A stretch of 64,000 nt of DNA from Ruegeria atlantica (GCF_013033965.1 NZ_WQFE01000003.1:248001-312000); one strand, 5' to 3'; shown: positions 53,826-62,794, numbered from the stretch's first letter. Numbers and translations: made by a program. Notes: generated from the letters alone by a model not told the origin.

Positions 53826-54827
53826 ATGAAATTCCTTACAACTGCTGCCACCGCGCTGGCGCTGAGCGTTTCGGCCTCGGCCGCCATGGCGGCCTGTGAC
53901 GACGGCGAGATCGTGGTCAAGTTCGCGCATGTAACAAACACTGACAAACACCCCAAAGGCATCGCGGCATCGCTGCTGGAACAGCGTGTGAACGACGAGA
54001 TGAACGGCGTGATGTGCATGGAGGTCTATCCGAACTCCACGCTCTATAACGATGACAAGGTGCTTGAGGCGATGCTGCAAGGTGACGTCCAACTGGCCGC
54101 GCCGTCGCTGTCGAAGTTCGAAAAATTCACCAAACAGTTCCGTCTGTTCGACCTGCCGTTCATGTTCAAAAACATCGAAGCTGTGGACGCGTTCCAGGCT
54201 TCGGCTGACGGTCAGGCGATGAAGGACAGCATGCAGCGCCGCGGCCTGCAGGGCCTAGCCTTCTGGCACAACGGTATGAAGCAGATGTCTGCAAACAAAC
54301 CGCTAGAGGATCCGTCGGATGCAAACGGCCTGAAGTTCCGTGTGCAGTCCTCGGACGTTCTGGTTGCACAGATGGAAGCCATCGGTGGCAGCCCGCAGAA
54401 GATGGCGTTCTCGGAAGTCTATGGCGCGCTGCAGCAGGGCGTTGTGGACGGGCAGGAAAACACCTGGTCGAACATCTACGGCAAGAAGTTCTTTGAGGTG
54501 CAGGACGGCATCACCGAGACGAACCACGGTATCATCGATTATCTGGTTGTGACCTCGGTCGACTGGCTGGACAGCCTTGACCCCGACGTGCGGGATCAGT
54601 TCCTGACCATCCTCGGCGAAGTGACCGAGACACGGAACAAAGAAGCCTTCGCAGTGAACGAAGCGGCCAAAGCCTCGATCACAGACGCGGGCGGCATCAT
54701 TCGGGAACTGAACCCCGAGCAGCGTCAGGCTTGGGTCGATGCGATGAAGCCAGTTTGGGACCAGTTTGCAGGTGACGTTGGTCAGGACAAGATCGACGCC
54801 GCTCAGGCCATCAACGCCGGGTTCTAA
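53826..54827 (+). CDS. dctP: TRAP transporter substrate-binding protein (C4-dicarboxylate)
   Basis: 333-residue periplasmic binding protein. The signal peptide (1-22, cleavage after 'AAMA') precedes 'CDDGEIVVKFAHVTN', the DctP mature start. The core has 'GLKFRVQSSDVLVAQMEAIGGSPQKMAFSEVYGALQQGVVDGQENTW', whose Arg in KFRVQ is the conserved carboxylate-binding residue. Likely substrates are succinate, fumarate and malate, in line with dctBD upstream. ATG 53826 has GGGAGGAAAA upstream. Confidence 0.93.
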   Translation: MKFLTTAATALALSVSASAAMAACDDGEIVVKFAHVTNTDKHPKGIAASLLEQRVNDEMNGVMCMEVYPNSTLYNDDKVLEAMLQGDVQLAAPSLSKFEKFTKQFRLFDLPFMFKNIEAVDAFQASADGQAMKDSMQRRGLQGLAFWHNGMKQMSANKPLEDPSDANGLKFRVQSSDVLVAQMEAIGGSPQKMAFSEVYGALQQGVVDGQENTWSNIYGKKFFEVQDGITETNHGIIDYLVVTSVDWLDSLDPDVRDQFLTILGEVTETRNKEAFAVNEAAKASITDAGGIIRELNPEQRQAWVDAMKPVWDQFAGDVGQDKIDAAQAINAGF

Positions 54828-54943
54828 TCCCGAAACACAGGCCGCGCGTCCGGGCACTGGGGAGTAATCGACGCGTGGGCCGGGCGGGCCGTCTAAAGGC
54901 CCGCCAACCTTACTCTCATCACCAATAATGTGGGGACAGATAA

Positions 54944-55621
54944 ATGTCTGGTTCGAAACCCGGCCAAGGCGGGCTGGTCGACCATATCGAAGAGACCATG
55001 ATTGCGGCGTTGCTGGGCCTGATGACGGTCGTGACCTTCGCCAATGTGATCGCGCGCTTTGTTTTTAATTCCAACATCTTGTGGGCGCTTGAACTGACGG
55101 TGTTCACCTTTGGCTGGCTGGTCCTTTTGGGTGCTTCGTATGCGGTCAAGAAACACGCGCATCTGGGTGTGGACGCCATCCTTAACATGTTGGCCCCGGC
55201 ACCACGCCGCATTCTGGCGCTGATCGCGGTGGCGTGCTGTTTGGTATTTTCGCTGCTGCTGCTGAAAGGCTCATATGACTATTGGGCCGTGTTTGCGGAC
55301 TTGCCGCCCACCTCGGGCCGCTGGTTCCCGACCGGGTTTAATTTCGACGCACGCAGCCAAAGCTTTTACGAAGTTGACGATATTCCCATGGTCGCGCCAC
55401 TGCGCTTCCTCGAGGACCTTATCAACTATGGCGAAGGCTATGAAAAGCTGCCCAAGGTGGTGCCGTATCTGGTGCTGCCGGTGTCGATGCTGCTGCTGGT
55501 GATCCGCTTTGCGCAGGTCGCAGTACAAATCTGGCGTGGCGAGACCGATCGCCTTGTCGCCAGCCACGAAGTTGAGGACGAGATCGAAGAAGTCCGCGCT
55601 CAGCAAGGAGAGCATGACTAA
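54944..55621 (+). CDS. dctQ: TRAP transporter small permease
   Basis: 225-residue inner-membrane protein with four hydrophobic helices. The first two match DctQ ('LLGLMTVVTFANVIARFVFNSNILWALELTVFTFGWLVLLGASYAVKKHAHLGVD'). The long loop between helices 3 and 4 (about 110-170) extends it beyond the usual ~170 residues. The acidic C-terminus is cytoplasmic. It follows dctP by 116 bp and ends one base into dctM. Confidence 0.9.
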   Translation: MSGSKPGQGGLVDHIEETMIAALLGLMTVVTFANVIARFVFNSNILWALELTVFTFGWLVLLGASYAVKKHAHLGVDAILNMLAPAPRRILALIAVACCLVFSLLLLKGSYDYWAVFADLPPTSGRWFPTGFNFDARSQSFYEVDDIPMVAPLRFLEDLINYGEGYEKLPKVVPYLVLPVSMLLLVIRFAQVAVQIWRGETDRLVASHEVEDEIEEVRAQQGEHD

Positions 55622-56997
55622 TGGACGTCGTACTTCTATTCTCTATGGTCATCGGCCTTCTGCTGATTGGTGTGCCGATTGCGGTCGCTCTGGGCCTCAG
55701 TTCGACCTTGTTCCTTCTGATCTATTCCGACAGTTCGCTGGCGTCGGTCGCTGGGACGCTGTTCGAAGCGTTCGAGGGGCACTTTACCCTGCTGGCCATT
55801 CCGTTCTTCATCCTTGCCTCGTCCTTCATGACGACTGGCGGTGTGGCGCGGCGCATTATCCGCTTCTCGATTGCCTGCGTTGGCCATTTGCCGGGCGGTC
55901 TGGCCATTGCGGGTGTATTTGCCTGTATGCTGTTCGCCGCGCTGTCGGGCTCCTCTCCGGCCACTGTGGTCGCCATTGGTTCGATCGTGATCGCAGGGAT
56001 GCGGCAGGTTGGATACTCGAAAGAGTTCGCCGCCGGTGTGATCTGTAACGCGGGTACACTGGGCATCCTGATTCCGCCGTCCATCGTGATGGTCGTTTAC
56101 GCGGCGGCTGTCGAGGTTTCGGTGGGCCGGATGTTCCTTGCGGGCGTCATTCCGGGCCTGATGGCGGGCCTGATGCTGATGGTCACGATTTATGTGATGG
56201 CCAAGGTCAAGAACCTGCCGAAGGGCGACTGGAAAGGCTGGGGTGAGATATTCACGTCGGCACGCGAAGCCGGTTGGGGCCTGTTCCTGATCGTCATCAT
56301 TCTGGGTGGCATCTACGGCGGTATATTCACACCGACCGAGGCTGCTGCCGTTGCCGCAGTCTACGCCTTCTTTATCGCCAGCTTTGTCTACAAGGACATG
56401 GGGCCGCTCAGCACCAATGGGGATGGGCAGAATATCCCGTTGCTGAAAAAGCCTTATGCTCTGATTACGGCGTTTTTCCACCCCGACACCAAGCACACGC
56501 TGTTCGAGGCTGGCAAACTGACAGTGACATTGCTGTTCGTAATCGCCAACGCGCTGATCCTGAAGCACGTTCTGACCGATGAACAAGTGCCGCAGCATAT
56601 CGCGAGTGCCATGCTGTCGGCGGGGCTGGGGCCGGTGACATTCCTGATCGTGGTCAACGTGATTCTGCTGATCGGCGGTCAGTTCATGGAGCCTTCGGGC
56701 CTGCTGGTCATCGTGGCACCACTGGTGTTCCCGATTGCTATCGAGCTTGGCATCGACCCGATCCATTTGGGCATCATCATGGTGGTGAACATGGAAATCG
56801 GGATGATCACGCCTCCGGTTGGTCTGAACCTGTTCGTGACTTCGGGTGTGGCCGGAATGCCGATGATGAGCGTTGTGAAGGCGGCGCTGCCGTTCCTGGC
56901 GGTTCTGTTCGTCTTCCTGATCATGGTGACATACATACCGTGGATTTCGACCTACCTGCCCAATACCTTCATGGGGCCGGAAATCGTGACCAACTAG
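55621..56997 (+). CDS. dctM: TRAP transporter large permease
   Basis: 458-residue inner-membrane permease with about 12 hydrophobic segments. DctM features are 'ALSGSSPATVVAIGSIVIAGMRQVGYSKEFAAGVICNAGTLGILIPPSIVMVVYA' and 'IGMITPPVGLNLFVTSG'. It couples sodium flow to dicarboxylate import with DctQ and DctP. The TA-ATG junction overlaps the dctQ stop by one base. A terminator follows at 57017. Confidence 0.94.
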   Translation: MDVVLLFSMVIGLLLIGVPIAVALGLSSTLFLLIYSDSSLASVAGTLFEAFEGHFTLLAIPFFILASSFMTTGGVARRIIRFSIACVGHLPGGLAIAGVFACMLFAALSGSSPATVVAIGSIVIAGMRQVGYSKEFAAGVICNAGTLGILIPPSIVMVVYAAAVEVSVGRMFLAGVIPGLMAGLMLMVTIYVMAKVKNLPKGDWKGWGEIFTSAREAGWGLFLIVIILGGIYGGIFTPTEAAAVAAVYAFFIASFVYKDMGPLSTNGDGQNIPLLKKPYALITAFFHPDTKHTLFEAGKLTVTLLFVIANALILKHVLTDEQVPQHIASAMLSAGLGPVTFLIVVNVILLIGGQFMEPSGLLVIVAPLVFPIAIELGIDPIHLGIIMVVNMEIGMITPPVGLNLFVTSGVAGMPMMSVVKAALPFLAVLFVFLIMVTYIPWISTYLPNTFMGPEIVTN

Positions 56998-57016
56998 CGG
57001 GTCTACCCGCGACAAG

Positions 57017-57050
57017 AAAGGCCGGGTCTTTGCCAGACCCGGCCTTTTTT
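57017..57050. terminator. Bidirectional terminator after dctM
   Basis: AAAGGCCGGGTCT (57017-57029) and AGACCCGGCCTTT (57035-57047) form a 13-bp perfect stem followed by TTT. It separates dctM from the converging glycosyltransferase gene, whose stop codon it touches. Confidence 0.9.
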
Positions 57051-57873
57051 ATGTGCCGTATTTCTTGAGGTAATCGGCGACCCATTCGATCCCACCATAG
57101 GCGCGGCGACGGCGCGAACCCCAGTAGCCGATGCTGTCATCCAGCAATTCATTCGGGTTCGGGCGACCATTGAAGATCACGATCTTGGGCCTCTTTGGGC
57201 GCTTTTTGTATTTCTTGAAGATCAGGCCAAACGGCCAGTAATAAACCAGATGGATAATCCCGATGCACCAGTTCTTGGGATAGCATTTCCGATCCGTGGC
57301 CAGAGCCGAGATATAGTTCTGGTCGTTCTCGTATTTCGGCAGATCCCTTGCCCCGTCAAAGTCATCATATAGGTGAAACTGCTCGGACGGGACGTAACCG
57401 ACGATCGAGGAATTGCCCCGCGTAACCTTGTTCATGAACCACGGAATCTGATCCCAGATTACTGCCGGGATCATGCGCCAAACAAACCCACGGAATTTGG
57501 GCATCAGGTACAGACCACCTCTTTCAAGCATGATCGTTAACAGCGGGTCCAACTGGCCGGTGACCACGAGATCCAGATCAAGAAACAGTGCCGCGTCATA
57601 ATCGCCTACGATCTTCCGGTCAAACATCAACAGCTTGGGCCATTTGCCATGAACCCACAGATTCCTGTCCAGCTGTGGGAACGCAAGTGGGGCGACTTTG
57701 ACACCCGGATTCAGTCCCTCGGCATTGTCCGTGATACAGATGAAATCGTGATCCAGCGCCATGTGGTCTTTGACGGCCGCATACAGCAAATTGACATAGT
57801 CGGGGCCGAACGCATCCCCCCATTTCATACAGATTATGCAGGTCTTGGGTGCTTTCAGGTCGGCATTAGTCAT
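57049..57873 (-). CDS. GT-A fold glycosyltransferase-like protein
   Basis: 274-residue soluble protein resembling nucleotide-sugar glycosyltransferases of the family 8/24 type. After 'KTCIICMKWGDAFGPDYVNLL' comes an acidic motif 'DAALFLDLDLVVTGQLD', the DxD-type metal site. Later 'GNSSIVGYVPSEQ' and 'NDQNYISALATDRKCYPKNWC' fit acceptor-side motifs. The C-terminus has 'IVIFNGRPNPNELLDD' and is Lys/Arg-rich around 'KKYKKRPKRPK'. Donor and acceptor unknown. Confidence 0.7.
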   Translation of the reverse strand: MTNADLKAPKTCIICMKWGDAFGPDYVNLLYAAVKDHMALDHDFICITDNAEGLNPGVKVAPLAFPQLDRNLWVHGKWPKLLMFDRKIVGDYDAALFLDLDLVVTGQLDPLLTIMLERGGLYLMPKFRGFVWRMIPAVIWDQIPWFMNKVTRGNSSIVGYVPSEQFHLYDDFDGARDLPKYENDQNYISALATDRKCYPKNWCIGIIHLVYYWPFGLIFKKYKKRPKRPKIVIFNGRPNPNELLDDSIGYWGSRRRRAYGGIEWVADYLKKYGT

Positions 57874-57972
57874 TCTTGTTCCTTACCTAAGCAAGCTCTT
57901 TTCAGGGCAGGTCATGGAATACATGCTTAACGGCCGTTTCTAGCTGCTCTGCCTGTGCGATCCGGACCTCGC

Positions 57973-57999
57973 ATCCTCTTGAATATCGGTCAAGAGGAT
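57973..57999 (+). promoter_or_regulatory. Hairpin upstream of the guanidine-II aptamer
   Basis: ATCCTCTTGA (57973-57982) and TCAAGAGGAT (57990-57999) pair perfectly over 10 bp with a 7-nt loop. Its 5' arm TCCTCTTG is equally complementary to CAAGAGGA at 58011-58018, which includes the 5' strand of riboswitch stem P1. Two exclusive folds are therefore possible. Confidence 0.6.
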
Positions 58000-58013
58000 T
58001 TATGTACGGGCAA

Positions 58014-58058
58014 GAGGACGACCTCGCCATATTGGCTGATCATTCGGGACGACCCGAA
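58014..58058 (+). promoter_or_regulatory. Guanidine-II (mini-ykkC) riboswitch
   Basis: Two small hairpins with ACGA loops: P1 GAGG-ACGA-CCTC (58014-58025) and P2 TTCGGG-ACGA-CCCGAA (58043-58058), joined by a 17-nt linker. Paired stems with ACGR loops are the signature of guanidine-II riboswitches, which bind guanidinium as loop-loop paired hairpins. P2 ends a few bases before the Shine-Dalgarno (GAGGTG, 58066-58071) of an SMR exporter, the normal target. It should turn translation on with guanidine. Confidence 0.9.
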
Positions 58059-58076
58059 CAGATATGAGGTGTCCTT

Positions 58077-58388
58077 ATGCACTGGATATTCTTGTTGTTT
58101 GCCGGTCTGTTGGAAATTGTTTGGGCGGTTGCCATGAAGCAATCTGCCGGATTTTCGCGCCTTTGGCCCACCGCCGTGATGGGCGTGTCGATGATCGGGT
58201 CATTCGGCCTGCTGGCGCTGGCGATGCGGGATCTGCCATTGGGCACGGCCTATACGATCTGGACCGGCATCGGCGCCGTCGGAGCCTTCATGGTTGGTGT
58301 GATGTTTTTGGGTGAGGCCATAACCGCGCCCCGCCTGATCGCGGCGGCCTTGATCGTGGCTGGGCTGGTGACGATGAAACTGGCCTGA
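58077..58388 (+). CDS. gdx: SMR-family guanidinium exporter (Gdx/SugE type)
   Basis: 103-residue small multidrug resistance protein with four hydrophobic helices. The essential proton/substrate Glu13 lies in 'GLLEIVWAVAMKQS', and Trp16 and the 'YTIWTGIGAVGAFMVG' block are Gdx (SugE) rather than EmrE features. Gdx proteins exchange guanidinium for protons as dual-topology dimers. The guanidine-II riboswitch in its leader independently supports guanidinium as substrate. Confidence 0.92.
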   Translation: MHWIFLLFAGLLEIVWAVAMKQSAGFSRLWPTAVMGVSMIGSFGLLALAMRDLPLGTAYTIWTGIGAVGAFMVGVMFLGEAITAPRLIAAALIVAGLVTMKLA

Positions 58389-58390
58389 CC

Positions 58391-59140
58391 TCAGGCTTTC
58401 TGCAGGGCGTCGATAATGCCTGAGAAGTCCTCTGCCTTCAGGCTTGCACCGCCTACCAACGCGCCGTCCACGTTTGAAACAGCAAAGATGTCGGATGCAT
58501 TGCTGGGCTTCACAGAGCCGCCGTACAGCAGGCGGACCGAGCGGCCAACGCCTTCGCCAAATCGACGTTCCAGCCGGTTGCGGATGAAGTCGTGCACTTC
58601 TCCGATCTCATTCAGGGTGGGGACCTTGCCGGTGCCGATGGCCCAGATTGGCTCGTAGGCGACGATCAGGTTTTCACCGGTCGATTGGTCGGGGATCGAG
58701 CCGGACAATTGACCGCCAATGATGTCCAGCGTGTTTGCAGCTTCGCGCTGTTCCAGACTTTCGCCGACACAAATGATTGCTTTCAGGCCTGCGTCCATCG
58801 CGGCGCGGGCCTTGGCGCGCACGTCCTCATTCTGTTCGCCGTGATCCTCGCGCCGTTCAGAATGACCCAGAATGACAGCGCTTGCGCCTGCATCCATCAG
58901 CATCTGAGCGCTGATATCGCCAGTATGGGCGCCGGACTCGGCTGCGTGGCAATCCTGGCCTCCGACTGTAATCTGAGTGTCTTTCACCGTCTTAGCCGCG
59001 CGATGCAGCAAAGTTGCGGGGGGACAAATCAGGACATCTACGGATGCGTTTGGAAACGATGTTGCCAGCGACTGAAGTTCGGGCAATTCCGACGCAGTCC
59101 CGTTCATTTTCCAGTTTCCAGCTGCCAACTTGCGTCGCAT
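58391..59140 (-). CDS. tpiA: Triosephosphate isomerase
   Basis: 249-residue glycolytic enzyme interconverting dihydroxyacetone phosphate and glyceraldehyde 3-phosphate. The catalytic residues are Lys11 (GNWKMNG), His93 (ILGHSERR) and Glu163 ([11 protein letters not shown]), and the phosphate-binding loop '[12 protein letters not shown]' is intact. ATG 59140 with GGGGGA upstream fits the family N-terminus. Confidence 0.97.
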   Translation of the reverse strand: MRRKLAAGNWKMNGTASELPELQSLATSFPNASVDVLICPPATLLHRAAKTVKDTQITVGGQDCHAAESGAHTGDISAQMLMDAGASAVILGHSERREDHGEQNEDVRAKARAAMDAGLKAIICVGESLEQREAANTLDIIGGQLSGSIPDQSTGENLIVAYEPIWAIGTGKVPTLNEIGEVHDFIRNRLERRFGEGVGRSVRLLYGGSVKPSNASDIFAVSNVDGALVGGASLKAEDFSGIIDALQKA

Positions 59141-59263
59141 AACGCATCCCCCAAGATAAGTCGTTGTTTCGTCACCGGATAGCACCACCAGCCGGGTCTG
59201 ACAATTCCGGTTGCAAAGGTCTGGCCACAAGGGCAGGTTCCGCGTCAAAAGCGAGGGGGCAGT

Positions 59264-60175
59264 ATGATCGACGATCTGGACCTGAAAAAACTGGACAAAC
59301 GTGACGATTCAGAGCTTGCCAAGCTGCTGCATGCCGTTGGTGAAGTCGGGTTTTTGACCGTGTCGAATACCGGGTTACATGCCGATCAAGTCCGTAGCGT
59401 GATCGAGATGTATCGGGCCTTTTTCCATTTACCTGTCGACCAGAAAAAGGTCGTTGATATGGCGAAGACCGGTTCAAACCGGGGGTGGGGCGCGCCGCGA
59501 TCCGAACAGGTCGACCCCAAGGCCAATCCGGATTTCAAGGAAGTGTTCGATTGCGGGTATGAACTGCCTGCGGGAAATTCTTATGCCAAAAAGGGGCTGA
59601 GCGTGTATGCGCCGAATCTATGGCCAGAGAATCCCGCAGAATTCCAGAATGTTATCCGGGTTTACTACACCGATGCCTGTGCGGTGGCGATGCGGGTTCT
59701 TCGGGCTATTGCCGTTGCTTTGGGCCGGGATGAAACAAGCTTTGATCGCGCCTTTGATACGCCGATGGCCCTTTTGCGCGGGAACTATTACCCCGAACGC
59801 CCGACATGGGCGGGTGATCGGGATTTTGGCATTGGGGCGCACTCGGACTATGGGTGCCTGACTCTGTTGGCGACAGACGGAGTGTCCGGGCTTGAGGTTC
59901 GCATGCCGGATGATAGCTGGCAGCCGGTCTCGGCCACGCCGGGTACATTCATCATTAACTTTGGCGAGATGCTGGAATTCTGGACAGCCGGGAAAGTCAA
60001 AGCTACCGAGCACCGTGTCGTTGGTGGGGTGCAGGAACGTGTTTCAGTCCCGCTGTTCTTCAACCCATCCTATGACACCAATGTTGCCCCGCCGAATTCC
60101 GACAAAACAATAAGCGCCGGCGATCACCTGACACAGCGGTACAATGAAACCTACGTGCACCTTCAGACGACTTAG
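59264..60175 (+). CDS. 2-oxoglutarate/Fe(II) oxygenase, isopenicillin N synthase family
   Basis: 303-residue non-haem iron oxygenase. The iron facial triad is His193-Asp195 (GAHSDYG) and His250 (TEHRVV), and the 2-oxoglutarate-binding Arg259-x-Ser261 (RVS) follows. The N-terminal domain starts with the DIOX_N-like '[18 protein letters not shown]'. Despite the family name, Rhodobacteraceae homologues act on unknown small molecules. It ends 4 nt inside the converging IscA-type gene. Confidence 0.88.
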   Translation: MIDDLDLKKLDKRDDSELAKLLHAVGEVGFLTVSNTGLHADQVRSVIEMYRAFFHLPVDQKKVVDMAKTGSNRGWGAPRSEQVDPKANPDFKEVFDCGYELPAGNSYAKKGLSVYAPNLWPENPAEFQNVIRVYYTDACAVAMRVLRAIAVALGRDETSFDRAFDTPMALLRGNYYPERPTWAGDRDFGIGAHSDYGCLTLLATDGVSGLEVRMPDDSWQPVSATPGTFIINFGEMLEFWTAGKVKATEHRVVGGVQERVSVPLFFNPSYDTNVAPPNSDKTISAGDHLTQRYNETYVHLQTT

Positions 60176-60537
60176 TTTTGCGGGGAAAGCGTCTCATCAA
60201 ACTTGATGGATTCGCCACATCCACATGCGTCCACAACATTTGGATTGCGGAACTTGAAACCTGACTCCAACAACGAAACCTCATAGTCGATTTCGGTTCC
60301 AAACAAGAACATTTGCGCCATCGGAGCGATCATGATACGCGCGCCGTCCTGCTCGACCACTTCGTCGTTGGCATCGGCCTCATCCACGTAGTCCATGGTG
60401 TATTCCATGCCTGCGCAGCCACCTTTTTTGACGCCGATACGAAGACCGGTATGACCGCCAGACGCCATCAGGCGCGCGATTTGCTCGGCCGCTTTGGGCG
60501 TCATGGTCACGGCCTGCTTGCCGGGAATGCCAAACAT
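60172..60537 (-). CDS. IscA/SufA/ErpA-type iron-sulfur carrier
   Basis: 121-residue A-type Fe-S carrier. The three conserved cysteines are Cys41 ('GGCAGMEY') and Cys105/Cys107 ('ACGCGESI'). An early 'MTPKAAEQIARLM' segment is typical. It transfers Fe-S clusters to apo-proteins. A DUF59/SufT-like gene lies 0.6 kb away, but no other suf/isc genes are in the window, so which A-type member it is cannot be decided. Confidence 0.9.
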   Translation of the reverse strand: MFGIPGKQAVTMTPKAAEQIARLMASGGHTGLRIGVKKGGCAGMEYTMDYVDEADANDEVVEQDGARIMIAPMAQMFLFGTEIDYEVSLLESGFKFRNPNVVDACGCGESIKFDETLSPQN

Positions 60538-60630
60538 GGTGGTCTCCGTTGCGCTACGTTACCCCAATCTAGGGCCGGCAGGCGCCAGGCTCAAGACATA
60601 GCAGGCCTGCTGACCTAACTTTTACCGGAG

Positions 60631-60674
60631 GTGACGCAACCAGACGACCAGTGCCCAATGCAAACTTGCGTCAC
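60631..60674 (+). promoter_or_regulatory. Inverted repeat in the IscA / small-protein divergent region
   Basis: GTGACGCAA (60631-60639) and TTGCGTCAC (60666-60674) are perfect 9-bp inverted arms, 26 bp apart, in the 198-bp region between the divergent IscA-type and small secreted protein genes. They could form a stem-loop in RNA or be a dimer operator. No known consensus matched. Confidence 0.4.
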
Positions 60675-60735
60675 TCCCGGTCTTCACCTTAGCCTGCAAG
60701 TTGTGACAAGACATTTACGCAAGGGGCGAACAAAG

Positions 60736-61071
60736 ATGGTGAAAATATGGGATTTTCATAATAAATTCAATATGATGAATGCTGTTGTTGCAGCCATTAT
60801 GACGACAGGAATGGCGCATGCAGCAACGGATGACGCCCGGCACCCGGTAAACTGCGCGACAGCCGAGGGTGATCTTCGGGCCATTGCGGCCGAAAAAAAG
60901 CATGCAGAGGACCAACAGGCCGAGAGTATCTTTGCGATTACTCCGGCAGGTGCATTGTTGGGCCTGGCTACGGGAACCGAGAAGAAAAGGCTCAGCATGT
61001 TGAATGGCGACTACGTCAAGGAACTGGATCAACGCGCGGACGAGATAAAGACGACTTGCAATATCAAATAG
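60736..61071 (+). CDS. Small secreted protein of unknown function
   Basis: 111-residue protein with an N-terminal signal peptide (hydrophobic 'NAVVAAIMTTGMAHA', likely cleaved after AHA about residue 29). The mature part is short, helical and charged, with two cysteines ('PVNCATAEGD' and terminal 'TTCNIK') that could form a disulfide. A hydrophobic patch 'FAITPAGALLGLATG' sits between helical segments. I do not recognise a family. It has its own terminator. Confidence 0.6.
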   Translation: MVKIWDFHNKFNMMNAVVAAIMTTGMAHAATDDARHPVNCATAEGDLRAIAAEKKHAEDQQAESIFAITPAGALLGLATGTEKKRLSMLNGDYVKELDQRADEIKTTCNIK

Positions 61072-61093
61072 GCCGTATGTGCCCTTTAACGCG

Positions 61094-61126
61094 AAAAGGC
61101 TGCCCCGAGTTCAGGGCAGCCTTTTT
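61094..61126. terminator. Bidirectional terminator
   Basis: AAAAGGCTGCCC (61094-61105) and GGGCAGCCTTTT (61114-61125) form a 12-bp stem with an 8-nt loop, ending in a T-run on the plus strand and flanked by As. It separates the converging small-protein and SufT-like genes. Confidence 0.88.
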
Positions 61127-61165
61127 AATAGTTCAGCGGCCCAATCAGAGGACCAGAACGTCGTA

Positions 61166-61528
61166 TTACATAAAACCCAGTTCGAGACGTGCTTCGTCAG
61201 ACATCATCTCCATGCCCCACGGGGGTTCCCATATCAGTTCTACGTCAACTTCTTTGACGCCAGCGACAGGTTCGATTGCTTCGACGATCCACCCCGGCAT
61301 CTCGCCGGCAACAGGGCAGCCGGGCGCCGTCAGTGTCATGATGACCTTGACCGCGTTTTCCTTGGTGATGTCGATCGTGTAAATCAAGCCCAGGTCATAG
61401 ATATTCACCGGGATCTCGGGGTCGAAGACGGTCCTGCAAGCTTCGACCACGGATTCATAAAGTGGATGATCGATGGTCGAAGGCGCAATCAGCGGCGTAC
61501 CTTCGAACTGTTCACTAGGATGCGTCAT
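61166..61528 (-). CDS. SufT-like DUF59/MIP18-family Fe-S assembly protein
   Basis: 120-residue MIP18/DUF59 protein. The core pattern 'VVEACRTVFDPEIPVNIYDLGLIYTIDI' and 'IMTLTAPGCPVAGEMPGWI' contains the family's conserved Asp-Pro-Glu and the reactive Cys of the T-x-PGCP motif. In the SUF operon of related bacteria a similar protein is called SufT and helps Fe-S maturation. Here it is close to an IscA-type gene. Confidence 0.85.
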   Translation of the reverse strand: MTHPSEQFEGTPLIAPSTIDHPLYESVVEACRTVFDPEIPVNIYDLGLIYTIDITKENAVKVIMTLTAPGCPVAGEMPGWIVEAIEPVAGVKEVDVELIWEPPWGMEMMSDEARLELGFM

Positions 61529-61625
61529 TCATGCCTCGGGGATGTTACCTGAGAAATTATATAGGGAAAGGCTGGGGCAGCGTCCAGTAGTGCCGTGCGG
61601 TCCACGGACGCTGCGTCGATTTGGA

Positions 61626-61904
61626 TCACTCGTTGATATCGTGGCGGAAGGTTTTCACCTGCCCGTGGGGTAGGGCAAACATGCGCCGCAAAATCAGCCA
61701 CGAAGCCAGCGAAAGGGCCGCAAAGATCAACAGCAGAACCGGCAGGCCCGGGGCAATTCCGGGGATCGCAAGCAAAATCCCCGTTACTGCCGCACCAATC
61801 GCAAAGCCAAGAAAGATGAACCCCGGCAAGACGATCTCAAGAATGCCCAGAGCGAGCGCCCCGGCAAGCCAGAGCCACCATGTCAGCCAGAAGGGATCAG
61901 CCAT
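61626..61904 (-). CDS. NfeD-family membrane protein
   Basis: 92-residue short NfeD protein: two to three hydrophobic helices near the N-terminus ('WWLWLAGALALGILEIVLPGFIFLGFAIGAAVTG'). The larger ClpP-like protease domain of long NfeD is absent. Short NfeD proteins partner SPFH/stomatin proteins in membrane microdomains. Its ATG overlaps the stop of the SPFH gene by one base, which fits that partnership. Confidence 0.82.
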   Translation of the reverse strand: MADPFWLTWWLWLAGALALGILEIVLPGFIFLGFAIGAAVTGILLAIPGIAPGLPVLLLIFAALSLASWLILRRMFALPHGQVKTFRHDINE

Positions 61905-62794
61905 TACTTGCCTCCTTTCAGCATCTTAAAGGCATCGCCGAAGGCCTCCAGCGCATTTGCCGGGACCACGATGGTTTGCGAACCCGTGCCATTGCCCAGC
62001 GCATTCAGGGCTTCGACTTGCTTCAATGCTACCTGATACTGGGCGGCCTCGATACCATTGTCCTGAATGGCCTTGGCGACCACACCGGTTGCATAGGCTT
62101 CGGCCTCGGCCTGAATGCGACGGGCTTTAGCGGTCTGCTCGGCGGCGTACAACTCTGCGTCGGCTTGCAACTCGACTGAGCGTTTCTGACCTTCGGCCTC
62201 GGTCACCTGCGCACGACGGGCACGCTCTGCATTCAACTGCTGCAACATCGCATCGCGGGTGGCCTGATCGAGGTTCACATCCAGAATCTCGGCGCGGGTC
62301 ACTTCGATGCCCCAGTCATCAACGGCGGTCTCGACGCTTTCCTGAATGCGTTCAATCAGTTGCGCACGATTGGACTGCACCTCATCCAGATCCATCTTAC
62401 CGATCTCGGCCCGAACGATACCTGCGACGGTCGTTGCAATCGCGCCATCAACGTCGCGAATCCGGTAAACGGTCTTTTCCGGCTCAAGAATGCGATAGAA
62501 CACCGACGTATCAATCTGAACCAGAACGTTGTCCTTGGTGATTGCGTCCTGTGTCGCATTCGGCAGCTGGCGTTCAAGAATGGATATCTTGTGACGTGCA
62601 ACATCGAGAAAAGGAACGATAAAGTTGATGCCGGGGCCAAGCACCGAGTGCAGGCGGCCAAAGCGCTCAACCACGTATTTTTCGGATTGAGGCACGATTT
62701 TGATGCCTTTGAGAATAACGACGACAATCAGGGCCGCCGCAAGCAGGTAAATAATGTTCGATGTTAGTAGGCCAATGATCTGGTCTTCGGTCAT
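61904..62794 (-). CDS. SPFH/Band 7 (stomatin/QmcA-like) protein
   Basis: 296-residue membrane-anchored SPFH protein. An N-terminal hydrophobic helix (about 10-27) precedes the Band 7 domain starting 'IKIVPQSEKYVVERFGRLHSVLGPGINFIVPFLDVA'. A long Ala/Glu/Arg-rich coiled coil (about 180-260) follows. Such proteins form oligomeric membrane scaffolds and regulate protease FtsH-type activity. The short NfeD gene downstream is its expected partner. Confidence 0.9.
   Translation of the reverse strand: MTEDQIIGLLTSNIIYLLAAALIVVVILKGIKIVPQSEKYVVERFGRLHSVLGPGINFIVPFLDVARHKISILERQLPNATQDAITKDNVLVQIDTSVFYRILEPEKTVYRIRDVDGAIATTVAGIVRAEIGKMDLDEVQSNRAQLIERIQESVETAVDDWGIEVTRAEILDVNLDQATRDAMLQQLNAERARRAQVTEAEGQKRSVELQADAELYAAEQTAKARRIQAEAEAYATGVVAKAIQDNGIEAAQYQVALKQVEALNALGNGTGSQTIVVPANALEAFGDAFKMLKGGK

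Noticed and set aside
55636..57015. 459-codon open frame on the minus strand across dctM
   Set aside because: It mirrors the dctM gene, has a His/Gln/Arg-rich low-complexity composition and no family motifs. dctM is unmistakable.
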